A stretch of 64,000 nt of DNA from Silicimonas algicola (GCF_003148765.1 NZ_QGGV01000001.1:180001-244000); one strand, 5' to 3'; shown: positions 7,451-15,730, counted from the first letter of the stretch. Translations and numbers: made by a program. Notes: generated from the letters alone by a model not told the origin.

Positions 7451-8887
7451 CTACGGAGTTTCTTTAGGGGTTGTGCCCTTGGGGCGGCAGAACCAGCAAC
7501 CGCCGTCGTTTCGCTTCTCCAGATAAGTGTTGCTGTTCTTGCTCCACCAGTTCTCTGTGGCCACCTTCTCCGTGATCGCGATCATCTTCACTAGGTCTAC
7601 TCGGAGCCATTCGCGGTCAGAGCGTTCCGCGAAGAAAGCTTGGAGCCACACGGCGAACGGAAGTCCATACTGGCTTTGGGGTCCGCGAGCTGGACCTACG
7701 GCGGTCTTCGGCGTCAAGGCGTGGTCAAGCTGTTCCCATGCCGGTCGGGTCGCGTAGATCGGCGTCTGGTAGTCAGGGTCCGTCCCGACCTCGACTTTCT
7801 CCGTACAGAAACGCCATGCGCCGCCGGGATGCTCTGGAAGGTTCACCTTCACTTGAATCATCGCCCTTTCAAACTGGTCGGGCTCGTAGTCGTCTGTGGC
7901 AGGCGGCTCGATAACAGCGATGAGGCTCCGGCAGGTCTGGGCGAAGGCGGCAGACCCGAGAACCCGATGCAGCATTGCGCGGGCGGTGTCCTTGGCGAAG
8001 TGAGTGACGCAGACGACTGCGATCCGGTGCTTCTGTGCGAGTATCAGCCACGGCTCAAGCACGGACCGGAGCTGCCCGGCGTCGTTGAGGTCTACCCTCC
8101 GCAGCTTCTGCCCCGGCAGGTAGCTTGTCACCGGGTCAATCACCAACATGGCGAAGGGGTGGCCCTCTGTCTCCGCGAAAACCAACCACTCCGCCACCGC
8201 GCCTAGGTCATCCTGCATCGAAAAGGTGTTGCGCTGGCCCTCTTGGGTCACGCCCTGAATCTCAATGACGTTGTTCAAGTTGGCGCCGCACGCCATGAGA
8301 CGCGGCACGGTCATTTCCTCAATGCCATCCTCGCTCCCGAGCCACAGGACGCGGGAGGCCGGGCGCACGGGGTGAGGTCGTGTTGCGTTCTCGCCGGGTT
8401 GAGCATGAAACTCGCCGGGCCAGGGCGAGCCCGTGGTTATCCTCGCCGCGATGTCCGCCAGGACCGTGGTCTTGCCCGCCCCAGTCTCGCCCGCCAGCAG
8501 GGTGATGTATCCCTTCGGGACCCATCCGGTCCAAAGCCATTGAATGGATCGCGGCTGCACTGAACCGAGGCTGCGCCCAACTAGGGTGCGCGGGCCATTG
8601 GCGACCGAAGGCGAAAGGCCCTTTCTGATTTGCTCTCGTCTGGTCCGCGCTTCCTCGACCTTCAACTCAGCTTCATGTTGCTTGGTGATCTTCTCGGTAA
8701 GATCTGCCGCGTTCCTAAGTTCCTGCTCGCGCAGCCGGGCTGTTCGCTCTTCGGGCGTCAAGAGCGAGTATTCGTATGCCTTGTTCCAATGCTCAAGGGC
8801 CGCCTTGCGCTGCTCGGGCGTCCAGCTCGGATTGTCTTGAAACTCGAGTGAATCTTTCATGCGCTCTTCGAGCCAATTGTTAGGCAT
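7451..8887 (-). CDS. RepA-like AAA ATPase (AAA_25/RecA fold helicase)
   Basis: A 478-residue protein. The first 95 residues are a charged helical region. Walker A GETGAGKTT is at about 133-141, followed by the strand RVLWLGSEDG and a Walker B-type AMLVIDPVTSYL. THFAKDT matches the sensor region of hexameric RepA helicases and related island ATPases. The role is probably replication or primase loading for the element. The start at 8887 has GGAGG upstream and overlaps the stop of a 25-codon leader ORF, which suggests translational coupling. The C-terminal 80 residues resemble a DNA-binding winged-helix region (SDREWLRVDLVKMIAI). Confidence 0.85.
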   Translation of the reverse strand: MPNNWLEERMKDSLEFQDNPSWTPEQRKAALEHWNKAYEYSLLTPEERTARLREQELRNAADLTEKITKQHEAELKVEEARTRREQIRKGLSPSVANGPRTLVGRSLGSVQPRSIQWLWTGWVPKGYITLLAGETGAGKTTVLADIAARITTGSPWPGEFHAQPGENATRPHPVRPASRVLWLGSEDGIEEMTVPRLMACGANLNNVIEIQGVTQEGQRNTFSMQDDLGAVAEWLVFAETEGHPFAMLVIDPVTSYLPGQKLRRVDLNDAGQLRSVLEPWLILAQKHRIAVVCVTHFAKDTARAMLHRVLGSAAFAQTCRSLIAVIEPPATDDYEPDQFERAMIQVKVNLPEHPGGAWRFCTEKVEVGTDPDYQTPIYATRPAWEQLDHALTPKTAVGPARGPQSQYGLPFAVWLQAFFAERSDREWLRVDLVKMIAITEKVATENWWSKNSNTYLEKRNDGGCWFCRPKGTTPKETP

Positions 8888-8957
8888 GCTGCAACCCCTC
8901 CGCGTTTAAGCGCAGGGTGTCGTTGCCGGTCCCACCGGCCTGTTGCATACTGCTCAT
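8880..8957 (-). CDS. 25-aa leader ORF coupled to the RepA-like gene
   Basis: The frame starts at ATG 8957 with AAAGGA about 7 nt upstream. It encodes MSSMQQAGGTGNDTLRLNAE and ends at a TAA that overlaps the RepA-like start codon (ATGCCTAA). Good ribosome-binding sequence plus stop/start overlap suggest a translated leader that controls replication-protein synthesis, as in several plasmid rep genes. The peptide itself has no known motif. Confidence 0.5.
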   Translation of the reverse strand: MSSMQQAGGTGNDTLRLNAEGLQHA

Positions 8958-9012
8958 GTTGCAGTCCTTTCGTATCTGATTTGGCTGGGACAGTTCAAAG
9001 TCTGGATGACTG

Positions 9013-9042
9013 AGGGGGCCGGGTCGCGCCGGTCCCCTTTTT
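9013..9042 (+). terminator. Rho-independent terminator on the plus strand, opposite the RepA leader
   Basis: AGGGGGCCGG (9013-9022), loop GTCGCG, CCGGTCCCCT (9029-9038), continuing into five Ts. No plus-strand protein gene ends here, so it may terminate a short RNA antisense to the RepA leader ORF. A plus-strand promoter for such an RNA is not obvious. Confidence 0.6.
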
Positions 9043-9154
9043 CGTGGGCACGGCTATGTCCGTGCTGGATGGCGGGCACACCTGATGCGGGCGCACCCTT
9101 GCTGCATTCCGCGTTTCGGCCGTGGGCGTTCATATTCATGGTATGAAGGCCGAC

Positions 9155-9427
9155 CTACGCCGCGTTCTCGCTGGTGCTGTGCTTTGCGCCCGACACCAAC
9201 CACGCGAGGACGTCGCGTTCTGAATACATGACGCGGCGGGTGCCCGGCGGCTGGAAGTAGCGCGGGCCAACGCCTCGCACGCGATCACCCTCCACCGTGC
9301 GCTCGCTGACGCCGCGCAGGTCAGCTAGTTCCTTGCTGGTGATCGGACGTTTCTTGGGGGTGTAGTTGAACAGCTCGCAATGCTGCTCGAAAGTCATATC
9401 CTCAACGGACAGTTCCTTGTGGGCCAT
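9155..9427 (-). CDS. AlpA/excisionase-like helix-turn-helix regulator
   Basis: A 90-residue protein with a MerR/AlpA-type winged helix (residues about 28-78). The motif ITSKELADLRGVSERTVEGD is followed by the wing PRYFQPPGTRRVMY and the helix SERDVLAWL. AlpA and Xis proteins of this kind control integrase expression or bend att DNA in phages, satellites and islands. It lies between the RepA-like gene and the integrase, a common order in such elements. A perfect CAGCTA-N3-TAGCTG dyad lies about 140 bp upstream at 9569-9583. Confidence 0.85.
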   Translation of the reverse strand: MAHKELSVEDMTFEQHCELFNYTPKKRPITSKELADLRGVSERTVEGDRVRGVGPRYFQPPGTRRVMYSERDVLAWLVSGAKHSTSENAA

Positions 9428-9568
9428 ACTCTGGACTCCAGCTTGCCGGAGCCGCGACGTGCGCGGCGGTCGGCGTTTGAGCTGTGTCCTGGGGGGCTTT
9501 CACCCTTGCTCCACTTCGTTCGGTTCTCTGGAACTTGCCTCGTGGGCGTGCCCCAGTGCGGCACATTG

Positions 9569-9583
9569 CAGCTATAGTAGCTG
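9569..9583. promoter_or_regulatory. Dyad upstream of the AlpA-like gene
   Basis: CAGCTA, three bases TAG, TAGCTG: a perfect 6-bp inverted repeat. It lies in the 230-bp gap between the 65-aa gene and the AlpA-like gene, where promoter control would be expected. The binding protein is unknown. The rest of the gap shows nothing clear. Confidence 0.4.
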
Positions 9584-9657
9584 TCGCGTAGCAAGTCGTA
9601 CAAGCGAAGCCTGCAGTCGGAGGCAACCCGCCTCGCTAGAGCGGGTCGAGTTCGAAA

Positions 9658-9855
9658 TTAGTCATCCATACCTTCCCGGCCGTTGAAGTAGTCCTGAATC
9701 TCGAACTTCATTTGGGAGATGAATTCGGTCGCCGTGTATTCGAGCTGATCGCCGCGAAGCACCTCGTCGGTCTTTGCGAGGATATGGCTGATTTCTTTAC
9801 TCGTAAGGTGAATGCGGCTGTAGCGCGTTGAGCGCGGCCTACTGATGGTCTGCAT
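9658..9855 (-). CDS. Small protein of the element (65 aa)
   Basis: A 65-residue charged protein beginning with a basic stretch and ending acidic (DYFNGREGMDD). A central helix HLTSKEISHILAKTDEVLRG is the clearest structural segment. No family is recognised. The codon pattern and the well-placed ribosome site inside a perfect inverted repeat (9852-9878) argue that it is real. It lies between the integrase and the AlpA-like gene, so a regulatory role in excision or lysogeny-type control is possible but unproven. Confidence 0.55.
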   Translation of the reverse strand: MQTISRPRSTRYSRIHLTSKEISHILAKTDEVLRGDQLEYTATEFISQMKFEIQDYFNGREGMDD

Positions 9856-9878
9856 CTGAATATCTCCTGTTCAGATGC
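9852..9878 (-). promoter_or_regulatory. Inverted repeat enclosing the ribosome site of the 65-aa gene
   Basis: On the minus strand GCATCTGAA (9878-9870), loop CAGGAGATA, TTCAGATGC (9860-9852). The arms pair perfectly over 9 bp. The loop holds the ribosome-binding AGGAG, and the start codon lies in the 3' arm. It could be an operator for a repressor or an mRNA hairpin that limits translation. Confidence 0.6.
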
Positions 9879-9892
9879 CCGCCGCCTGAATC

Positions 9893-9930
9893 AAAAAGCA
9901 GGCGGACGAGCGGTTTCGTCAGCGCCTGCT
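9893..9930 (-). terminator. Terminator downstream of the integrase
   Basis: On the minus strand AGCAGGCG, an inner GACGA/TCGTC stem, CGCCTGCT, then TTTTT. It lies about 205 bp past the integrase stop, before the 65-aa gene. Confidence 0.7.
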
Positions 9931-10135
9931 CAGGAGGACTACCTCACGCGGTCCCGGACCATTCGTTGCATGAAGATGAGTATTGAATACCCAGTCCAGC
10001 GCGACCTGACAAGTGTCAGATGTGGCAACAACGCGGGTCGCCGCGCAACGCCGCGCTAGAGCCGGGGAGCGAGCCGGGAGCCACCTTTCCCCCGGCCATC
10101 CGCCATCCCCTAGCGCCGCCCGAAATTTTCGGGGG

Positions 10136-11416
10136 CTACGCGCGAGCGGGGAGCGCCACCACGTTGTCGCCCGCCGCGATCCGCCCTTGGCGCTCAATGT
10201 AGTCACCGATGCGCTCAACCTCGGGTTGAAGCCACTCGAGCTTGGTAAGATCGAGGTAATTCCGAGCTGTCACGTCCGCAGCGGCGGGAACATGGCACGT
10301 CAGCAAGTCAGTGCGAAATTTCTCGATCAGGCATTCACGGAGCGAGATGTTCGTGAAGGTCCGCCGCAGGTCATGGCAGCTCAGCCGCTTCGCAGCTAAC
10401 TCGCTGATCAGTTGCATCGGGGCGCGAGGGTCGAGGATGTGCCCAGCTTTGGAACGCGAGGGGAAGACATGGGGGTTTCCCTTCACCCGTTCGCGCTCCC
10501 GGTTCCGCAGCACAGCGATCGCCTGCTTGCTGACCGGCAAAAAAACCTCGCGCCCGTTCTTCGGGTCGGGCAGGTGCCACCAGCACTTGGCGGGGTCGTC
10601 GTCCAAATGCACCCGATCCCAAGTCAACATGGCTCCTTCGTTGCGGCGAGCGCCCGTGAGAAGGAGGAACAGAATCAGGTCGATCCCGGCGAGAGCGTCG
10701 ACGTTCTTCGGGTTCGCGCGGGCTTCGTGCAAAGCGTTCCATGCAGCACCGATGGTCGCCTTGTCGATGTACCGCTGCGTCCGCGTCCCGAGCTTGGCCC
10801 AGTGATCCTTCAAAATGTCGACCGGGTTGTAGAGGAACAGGGGGGTTCCATCGGCGCGCCGGTACTGGCGGCTGGCGAAGTTGATGAGCGCCCGAAGCGT
10901 GGTCATGCTGAGATTCGCCTGACCCGGCGCCGGTCCCTTACCGCGCAGACCCATCGTCGCCATTTCGCGGTGCCGCTTGCGCACCATGTCCTCGCTGATG
11001 GAGGTGATGGGCTTGTCAATCCACGCCGCGAACACCTGCTCAACATGCCTGCGGGACTCCGCCGAACTGCTGGGCTTCAGCTTGCCGGGCCGGCTCAGAT
11101 ACGCCTCCATCACCTCGCGCAGAGTGACCTGCTCCGCCTCCGCGGCCCTCTTCTCGGCGTTCGGGTTAATGCCGTCGCGCATCCGCTGAAGCGCCGCCAG
11201 TGCCCGCTTCCGGGCCTGATCCTCGGTGTAGAGCGGAAAGCGACCGATGGTGACGATCACCACCTTCCCCTTTGCCCGCCCCTGGGCGATGAAAGAACGC
11301 ACCCCTGTCGCGGTGACCTTCAGCCCATAGCCAGACACGCGGTCGTCCCAGTGAATCTTGTGCCCTGTGGCAGGCACATCTACCCCTTCAACGAAGGTCT
11401 TCGTGAGCTTCGGCAT
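10136..11416 (-). CDS. Tyrosine integrase (DUF4102-type, P4-like)
   Basis: A 426-residue site-specific recombinase. The N-terminal domain is of the arm-binding DUF4102 type (HKIHWDDRVSGYGLKVTATG). The catalytic domain shows the first Arg in LTGARRNEGAM, a beta-hairpin Lys in PDPKNGREVF, the HxxR box in CHDLRRTF, a later His in LTCHVPA, and the nucleophile Tyr in ARNYLDL. It should integrate and excise the element at the 46-bp tRNA-fMet repeat. The gene starts about 160 bp from the right attachment site and reads away from it. ACTAGCGC repeats lie just upstream. Confidence 0.95.
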   Translation of the reverse strand: MPKLTKTFVEGVDVPATGHKIHWDDRVSGYGLKVTATGVRSFIAQGRAKGKVVIVTIGRFPLYTEDQARKRALAALQRMRDGINPNAEKRAAEAEQVTLREVMEAYLSRPGKLKPSSSAESRRHVEQVFAAWIDKPITSISEDMVRKRHREMATMGLRGKGPAPGQANLSMTTLRALINFASRQYRRADGTPLFLYNPVDILKDHWAKLGTRTQRYIDKATIGAAWNALHEARANPKNVDALAGIDLILFLLLTGARRNEGAMLTWDRVHLDDDPAKCWWHLPDPKNGREVFLPVSKQAIAVLRNRERERVKGNPHVFPSRSKAGHILDPRAPMQLISELAAKRLSCHDLRRTFTNISLRECLIEKFRTDLLTCHVPAAADVTARNYLDLTKLEWLQPEVERIGDYIERQGRIAAGDNVVALPARA

Positions 11417-11436
11417 GTGGTTTTCCTTTGACCAAA

Positions 11437-11460
11437 ACTAGCGCCCAACTAGCGCACTAG
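11437..11460. repeat. ACTAGCGC direct repeats upstream of the integrase
   Basis: ACTAGCGC occurs at 11437-11444 and 11448-11455, an 11-bp period, followed by ACTAG at 11456-11460. They lie between the integrase start and the right attachment site, where arm-type sites for integrase or excisionase are expected. Function is inferred. Confidence 0.45.
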
Positions 11461-11574
11461 AATGGTGTAAGGCGTTCTGCCACGTCCTTACAAGGACATC
11501 AAGATACTGAAATTAAATGATAAAGCGCGCTCTTGCGTAGAAACCCGTAGTAGGCCGTAGACTGCAAACTCAAA

Positions 11575-11620
11575 CTCATAACCTGAAGGTCGTAGGTTCA
11601 AATCCTACCCCCGCAACCAA
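11575..11620 (+). repeat. attR: 46-bp direct repeat, right copy
   Basis: Exact copy of 1735-1780. Only the 3' part of the tRNA is present here, so this is the displaced end left by integration. The sequence diverges from the left copy one base outside on each side. Confidence 0.95.
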
Positions 11621-11649
11621 CACCCTGAAAAATGGCGAACGTGCAAACT

Positions 11650-12456
11650 TCAGGCGCTCGCGAGTGTCGCCCTTCGGAATGCCGATACGGTCCCGGATGC
11701 AGCGAAAACGAGCGCTGCCGTGCACACGATGGACGGGCCGGCGGGCGTGTCCGCCACTAGTGCCACTCGGAGACCGACGAGGACGGACATGGACCCTATG
11801 ATGCCCGCCGTCAGAACCATCCTCTCCGGCGTTCGCGACAGCGGACGTGCGGCCGCTGCCGGGACGATCAGCATGGCCGAGATCAGGAGAATGCCGACCA
11901 CCTTGATCGCGACGGCGACTGTCACTGCAAGGGCGAGCGTCAGGACCAGCCTCTCCCGCCGGGGGTCGATGCCGTCCGCGTAGGCCAAGTCCTCGTTCAG
12001 CGTCGCTGTCAGAAGGGCCGACCAGCGCCAGGCGATCAGGCCGGCGACGACAAGCGCTCCGCTCCAGATTGCCGCGACGTCCAGGCGCGAGACGGCGAGG
12101 ATGTCGCCGAAGAGGTAGGCCATCAAGTCGATCCTGACGCCCTGAAGGAACGACACGGCCACCAGCCCGAATGCCAGCGCCGAGTGGGCAAGAACGCCCA
12201 GGAGGGTGTCCATTGAATGGGTGCGACCAGACAGGGCGTTTACCGTCATAGCCATGGCGAGTGCCACGCCAAGCGCCCCGAGAAAGACCGAGACCTGCAA
12301 GGCCAGGGACAGCGCAACGCCAAGTATTGCGGCGTGGGCTGTCGCATCACCGAAATAGGCCATGCGACGCCAAACAACGAAGCTGCCCAGGGGTGCCGTC
12401 GCGACGGCCACGCCTATGCCGCCAAGTGTGGCGCGGGTCATAAAGTCGTCGAGCAT
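11650..12456 (-). CDS. znuB: Zinc ABC transporter permease ZnuB
   Basis: A 268-residue inner-membrane protein with about eight hydrophobic segments, the usual size and pattern of the ABC-3 (ZnuB/TroC) permease family. It carries Zn2+ delivered by ZnuA, driven by ZnuC. Its start shares one base with the znuC stop (TGATG), and zur lies upstream of znuC, so zur-znuC-znuB form one minus-strand operon. The stop is only 30 bp from the right attachment site of the element, so the element inserted between tRNA-fMet and this operon. Confidence 0.9.
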   Translation of the reverse strand: MLDDFMTRATLGGIGVAVATAPLGSFVVWRRMAYFGDATAHAAILGVALSLALQVSVFLGALGVALAMAMTVNALSGRTHSMDTLLGVLAHSALAFGLVAVSFLQGVRIDLMAYLFGDILAVSRLDVAAIWSGALVVAGLIAWRWSALLTATLNEDLAYADGIDPRRERLVLTLALAVTVAVAIKVVGILLISAMLIVPAAAARPLSRTPERMVLTAGIIGSMSVLVGLRVALVADTPAGPSIVCTAALVFAASGTVSAFRRATLASA

Positions 12457-13241
12457 CAGTCGGCCGCCTCATTCTCGGGATGCGCGTGATTGCAGGTCGC
12501 GCCATCGGAGTGGGCGTGACCGTGATGCGAGTGGCCGTGAGCATGGTCATGGTCGTGGCGGTAAAGAGCAAGCGCCCCGCCGGTTCCGCTGCCGAACAGC
12601 GCCCGGTATTCCGGTGCGGAGGACACCACGTCGGGTGTTCCGTGGCAACAGACGTGACCGTTGATGCAGATCACCCGGTCCGATGCCGCCATGACGACAT
12701 GAAGTTCGTGGCTGATCATCAGGACGGCGCAGCCCGTGTCGCGCCTGACTTCCTCGATGAGGCGATAGAATGCTGCCGACCCTGGCTGGTCTAGTCCCTG
12801 TGTCGGTTCGTCGAGTAGCAGCAGTCCCGGGCGTGACACCAGGGCACGCGCCAAGAGGACTCGCTGAAGCTGTCCGCCGGACAAATCCGCCATCTGTCTG
12901 TCAGTGACATCCGGCACTCCGGCGCGAGATAGGGATGACGCGATCTGATCGCGCGTTGCGCCTCTTCGCAGGCGAAGGAATCGCGCGACGGTCATGGGCA
13001 TCGTCGGATCGATGTGCAGCCGTTGCGGAACATAGCCGAGGATCAGGCCCGAGGCCCTTTTGATGCGGCCGGCAGAAATCGGAACAGCACCCACGATGGC
13101 GCGCAGAAGGCTGGTTTTGCCCGACCCGTTCGGCCCGACGATTGTGACGATCTCGCCTGCGTCGATGGACAGGCTCACGTCGTGCAGCGCCTCATGGCTG
13201 CCGTAGCGCACCGACAGATCGCGCACGTCGAGAAGGCTCAT
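12456..13241 (-). CDS. znuC: Zinc ABC transporter ATPase ZnuC
   Basis: A 261-residue ATPase with Walker A GPNGSGKTS, signature LSGGQLQRVLLARAL and Walker B LLLLDEPTQGLD. The C-terminal 30 residues are His-rich (HDHDHAHGHSHHGHAH), a feature of many zinc-uptake ATPases that may buffer metal. The true start is ATG 13241, which overlaps the zur stop by 4 bp; a longer frame reaching 13646 only overlaps zur. It powers uptake through ZnuB. Confidence 0.93.
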   Translation of the reverse strand: MSLLDVRDLSVRYGSHEALHDVSLSIDAGEIVTIVGPNGSGKTSLLRAIVGAVPISAGRIKRASGLILGYVPQRLHIDPTMPMTVARFLRLRRGATRDQIASSLSRAGVPDVTDRQMADLSGGQLQRVLLARALVSRPGLLLLDEPTQGLDQPGSAAFYRLIEEVRRDTGCAVLMISHELHVVMAASDRVICINGHVCCHGTPDVVSSAPEYRALFGSGTGGALALYRHDHDHAHGHSHHGHAHSDGATCNHAHPENEAAD

Positions 13242-13741
13242 GCCGCTTCCTCTTTGGCGCAGGCAGGACACAGGCCCTCGGCCTCCAGCACAGTGCATTC
13301 GATTCGGAAACCTGCTGCTCTCGCGGCATCGCCGAGAGCCCCCTTCGCCGTCGGCGTCATCGCCTCGGCGACAGACGCGCAGACCCGGCAAATCATGAAG
13401 GCGGGTGAATGCGCGGCCTTCGGGTCGGCGCAGGCGACGAAGGCGTTCAGGCATTCGACCTTGTGCACGAAGCCGTGCGAGACAAGGAAGTCCAGCGCTC
13501 GATAGGCAACGGGCGGCTGAGATCCGAACCCGGCATCCCGCAGGCGGTCCAGAACTTCGTAAGCCCCAAGGGCGCGGTGATCCTGCAAAAGCACCTCGAG
13601 CGTCTTGCGCCGCACCGGGGTCAACCTCAGCCCCTCCCGCGCGCATAGAGCTTCAACGTCCGTCAGGCCCGATCGCACGCAGGCGCCGTGGTTATGCCGC
13701 TCAAATGCAATGGCGCTGTGTTTCTCGGAGTGGCTTGTCAC
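13238..13741 (-). CDS. zur: Zinc uptake regulator Zur (Fur family)
   Basis: A 167-residue Fur-family repressor. The winged helix is around residues 30-90 (LTPVRRKTLEVLL, PPVAYRALDFLVSHG). The C-terminal half carries the structural zinc cysteines CRVC and CPAC and metal-site histidines. With Zn2+ it should repress the znu genes. It is the first gene of the zur-znuC-znuB operon and is divergent from znuA across a short region with a Zur-box-like dyad, which points to autoregulation. Confidence 0.92.
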   Translation of the reverse strand: MTSHSEKHSAIAFERHNHGACVRSGLTDVEALCAREGLRLTPVRRKTLEVLLQDHRALGAYEVLDRLRDAGFGSQPPVAYRALDFLVSHGFVHKVECLNAFVACADPKAAHSPAFMICRVCASVAEAMTPTAKGALGDAARAAGFRIECTVLEAEGLCPACAKEEAA

Positions 13742-13765
13742 GGGCGGATGATCTGTCCTAAGAGT

Positions 13766-13783
13766 TGATATGTTATAAGATCA
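13766..13783. promoter_or_regulatory. Zur-box-like operator between zur and znuA
   Basis: TGATATGTTATAAGATCA resembles the GATATGTTATAACATATC-type Zur operators of Alphaproteobacteria; the left half matches well and the right half is degenerate. It lies in the 55-bp divergent gap and can control both directions. Confidence 0.75.
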
Positions 13784-13796
13784 CATGGAGCGACCG

Positions 13797-14714
13797 ATGT
13801 CCAGAATCCCCCTGACGGCGCTGACGGCGGCCTTCGGTCTCGGAACTGCGGCCTATGCCGAGGTTCCCAGGGTAGTCGCCGACATTGCGCCCGTCCATTC
13901 TCTCGTGGCGCGCGTGATGGAGGGTGTCGCCGCGCCCGAGTTGATCCTGCCGCCGGGATCGAGCCCGCATGAACACACTCTTAGGCCATCCGAGGCCAAG
14001 GCGCTTCAGGACGCGGAGCTGATCTTCTGGATCGGCGAGGATCTTACTCCCTGGTTTGGCGAAACCATCGCGACCCTTGCCGATGGCGCTACCGAGGTCC
14101 CCCTGTCCGAAGTCGAGGGCAGCTTGATTCTGCCTTTCCGCGAGGGCGTACTGTTCGACAGCCAGGATGCCCACGACCATGATGACGATCACGGCGAAGA
14201 CGAGAATGACCCTCATTCTTGGCTTTCACCGGACAATGCTGCTCTGTGGCTCGACGCAATCGCTGGCGCCTTGTCTGATGCGGATCCAGATCATGCCGAG
14301 GTCTATGCGATCAACGCGAAAGCGGGTCGCGAAGAGTTGTCGGCGACCAGGGACGACATCGCCAACGTATTGGCTCCGCTGAAGGAGCGCAGGTTCGTGG
14401 TGTTTCACGACGCTTACCAGTATTTCGAGTCGACCTTCGACCTTCAGGCCTTCGGGGCCATCTCTCTCGCCGATGCATCGGACCCCAGCCCGGCGCGGAT
14501 CGCCGAGATCAGGGACAGGATCGCTGAGGACGGGATCGACTGCGTTCTGGCGGAACCGCAATTCAATGCGGGTCTGGTCGACACTGTGCTGGACGGAACC
14601 ACGGCCCGCACTGCCGTCCTCGATCCGCTAGGCGCGTCGCTCGAGCCGGGACCGCAATTCTATACCCAACTTCTTCGGAACCTGGCGAATGCCCTGTCGG
14701 ATTGCCTGTCTTGA
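13797..14714 (+). CDS. znuA: Zinc-binding periplasmic protein ZnuA
   Basis: A 305-residue cluster-9 solute-binding protein. The signal peptide spans about residues 1-20 (MSRIPLTALTAAFGLGTAAYA). Metal-site histidines occur in SPHEHTLRPS and NDPHSWLSPDN and in VVFHDAYQYFE. The Asp/His-rich loop DAHDHDDDHGEDEND (about residues 123-137) is typical of high-affinity zinc-binding proteins. I prefer ATG 13797, which has GGAG 6 nt upstream; ATG 13785 would begin next to the operator and adds only four residues. Divergent from zur. Confidence 0.93.
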   Translation: MSRIPLTALTAAFGLGTAAYAEVPRVVADIAPVHSLVARVMEGVAAPELILPPGSSPHEHTLRPSEAKALQDAELIFWIGEDLTPWFGETIATLADGATEVPLSEVEGSLILPFREGVLFDSQDAHDHDDDHGEDENDPHSWLSPDNAALWLDAIAGALSDADPDHAEVYAINAKAGREELSATRDDIANVLAPLKERRFVVFHDAYQYFESTFDLQAFGAISLADASDPSPARIAEIRDRIAEDGIDCVLAEPQFNAGLVDTVLDGTTARTAVLDPLGASLEPGPQFYTQLLRNLANALSDCLS

Positions 14715-14962
14715 CCTTTGAAACCCGCCGCCCCTCGCGCTAGAGACGGAGCAGGGACCGCGTTCGAAGGTCTTTCCAAAGGCCGAGGACCGGATGCTGA
14801 GCGACAAAGACCATCAGGCCGCTGCAGACAGGATTCGGCCCGCGGAAACCACGAGGCGGGACTGCGCCCTGCCGCCTCTCACATTGTTCGCGATGACCAT
14901 TGAGGATGCCATGCCTTCCAGCCCCTTAGGCGCCATTGGCGTCACTTTCGAATGAGATCGAC

Positions 14963-15730
14963 ATGACCTCTTCTCTTCCTCCCAACTCCTTCAAGGTGGC
15001 GCTGCGCGACGGCCGCGAGCAGATCGGCCTCTGGGCTTCGATCTCGGACCCGTCCGTGGGCGAGATGCTTGCGGGGTGTGGGTTCGATTGGCTCATGCTC
15101 GACACCGAGCACTCCACCATCGGACCGGCCGAAGTCGTGACATATCTGCGCGCCGTCGCGACCTCGCCCGTTGCGGCCGTCGTCCGCCCGCCGTGGAATG
15201 ACGCCGTCGCGATCAAGAAGCTGCTGGACGCCGGCGCCCAGACGCTCCTTGTTCCGTTCGTCCAGTCCGCCGACGAGGCCCGCGCTGCGGTCGCCGCCGT
15301 GACCTATCCACCGAAAGGCATTCGCGGTGTTGCTGGTGTCACGCGCGCCACCCGGTACGGGACGGTCGAAGGCTACGCCGCCCGCGCAAGCGAGGAGATT
15401 TGCCTGCTCGTCCAGGTCGAAACCCGCGCGGCACTGGAGCAACTGGACGACATCGCTGCAGTCGACGGCGTGGATGGAGTCTTCTTTGGCCCTGCCGACC
15501 TGGCCGCGAGCTTCGGATATCCTGGCCAGCCGAACCATCCTGAAGTGCAGGCAGCGATCCTCGACGGCATTAGGAGGGTGACGGCGAAAGGTGTTCCCGC
15601 CGGTCTTCTGTCGCTCGACCAGCCCTTTTTGCACGAGGCAAAGAAGGCCGGAGCGCTTTTCATCGCTGTCGACGTGGACGCTGCACTCCTTCGTCGCGCC
15701 GCCGTCTCTCGCCGGGCGGAATGGGAATAG
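14963..15730 (+). CDS. HpcH/HpaI family aldolase
   Basis: A 255-residue class II (metal-dependent) aldolase of the HpcH/HpaI family, which cleaves or forms 2-keto-3-deoxy acids such as 4-hydroxy-2-oxoheptanedioate. Motifs are WLMLDTEHS near residue 48, the metal Glu in LLVQVETRAALE and the active-site FFGPADLAASFG. The start is set at ATG 14963 (MTSSLPPNSFKVAL); an upstream ATG at 14936 adds nine atypical residues. It stands alone: 14715-14962 upstream has no convincing gene. The physiological substrate cannot be told from sequence. Confidence 0.9.
   Translation: MTSSLPPNSFKVALRDGREQIGLWASISDPSVGEMLAGCGFDWLMLDTEHSTIGPAEVVTYLRAVATSPVAAVVRPPWNDAVAIKKLLDAGAQTLLVPFVQSADEARAAVAAVTYPPKGIRGVAGVTRATRYGTVEGYAARASEEICLLVQVETRAALEQLDDIAAVDGVDGVFFGPADLAASFGYPGQPNHPEVQAAILDGIRRVTAKGVPAGLLSLDQPFLHEAKKAGALFIAVDVDAALLRRAAVSRRAEWE

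Noticed and set aside
9129-9147. TTCATA-N7-TATGAA as a third copy of the 27-bp motif
   Set aside because: It is a dyad of similar size, but it lacks the GGCGGACATAT and GGGTC flanks and the N5 spacing.
12456-13646. A 396-aa ZnuC
   Set aside because: The extra N-terminus is the shadow of zur; ATG 13241 starts a normal ABC ATPase with a 4-bp overlap.
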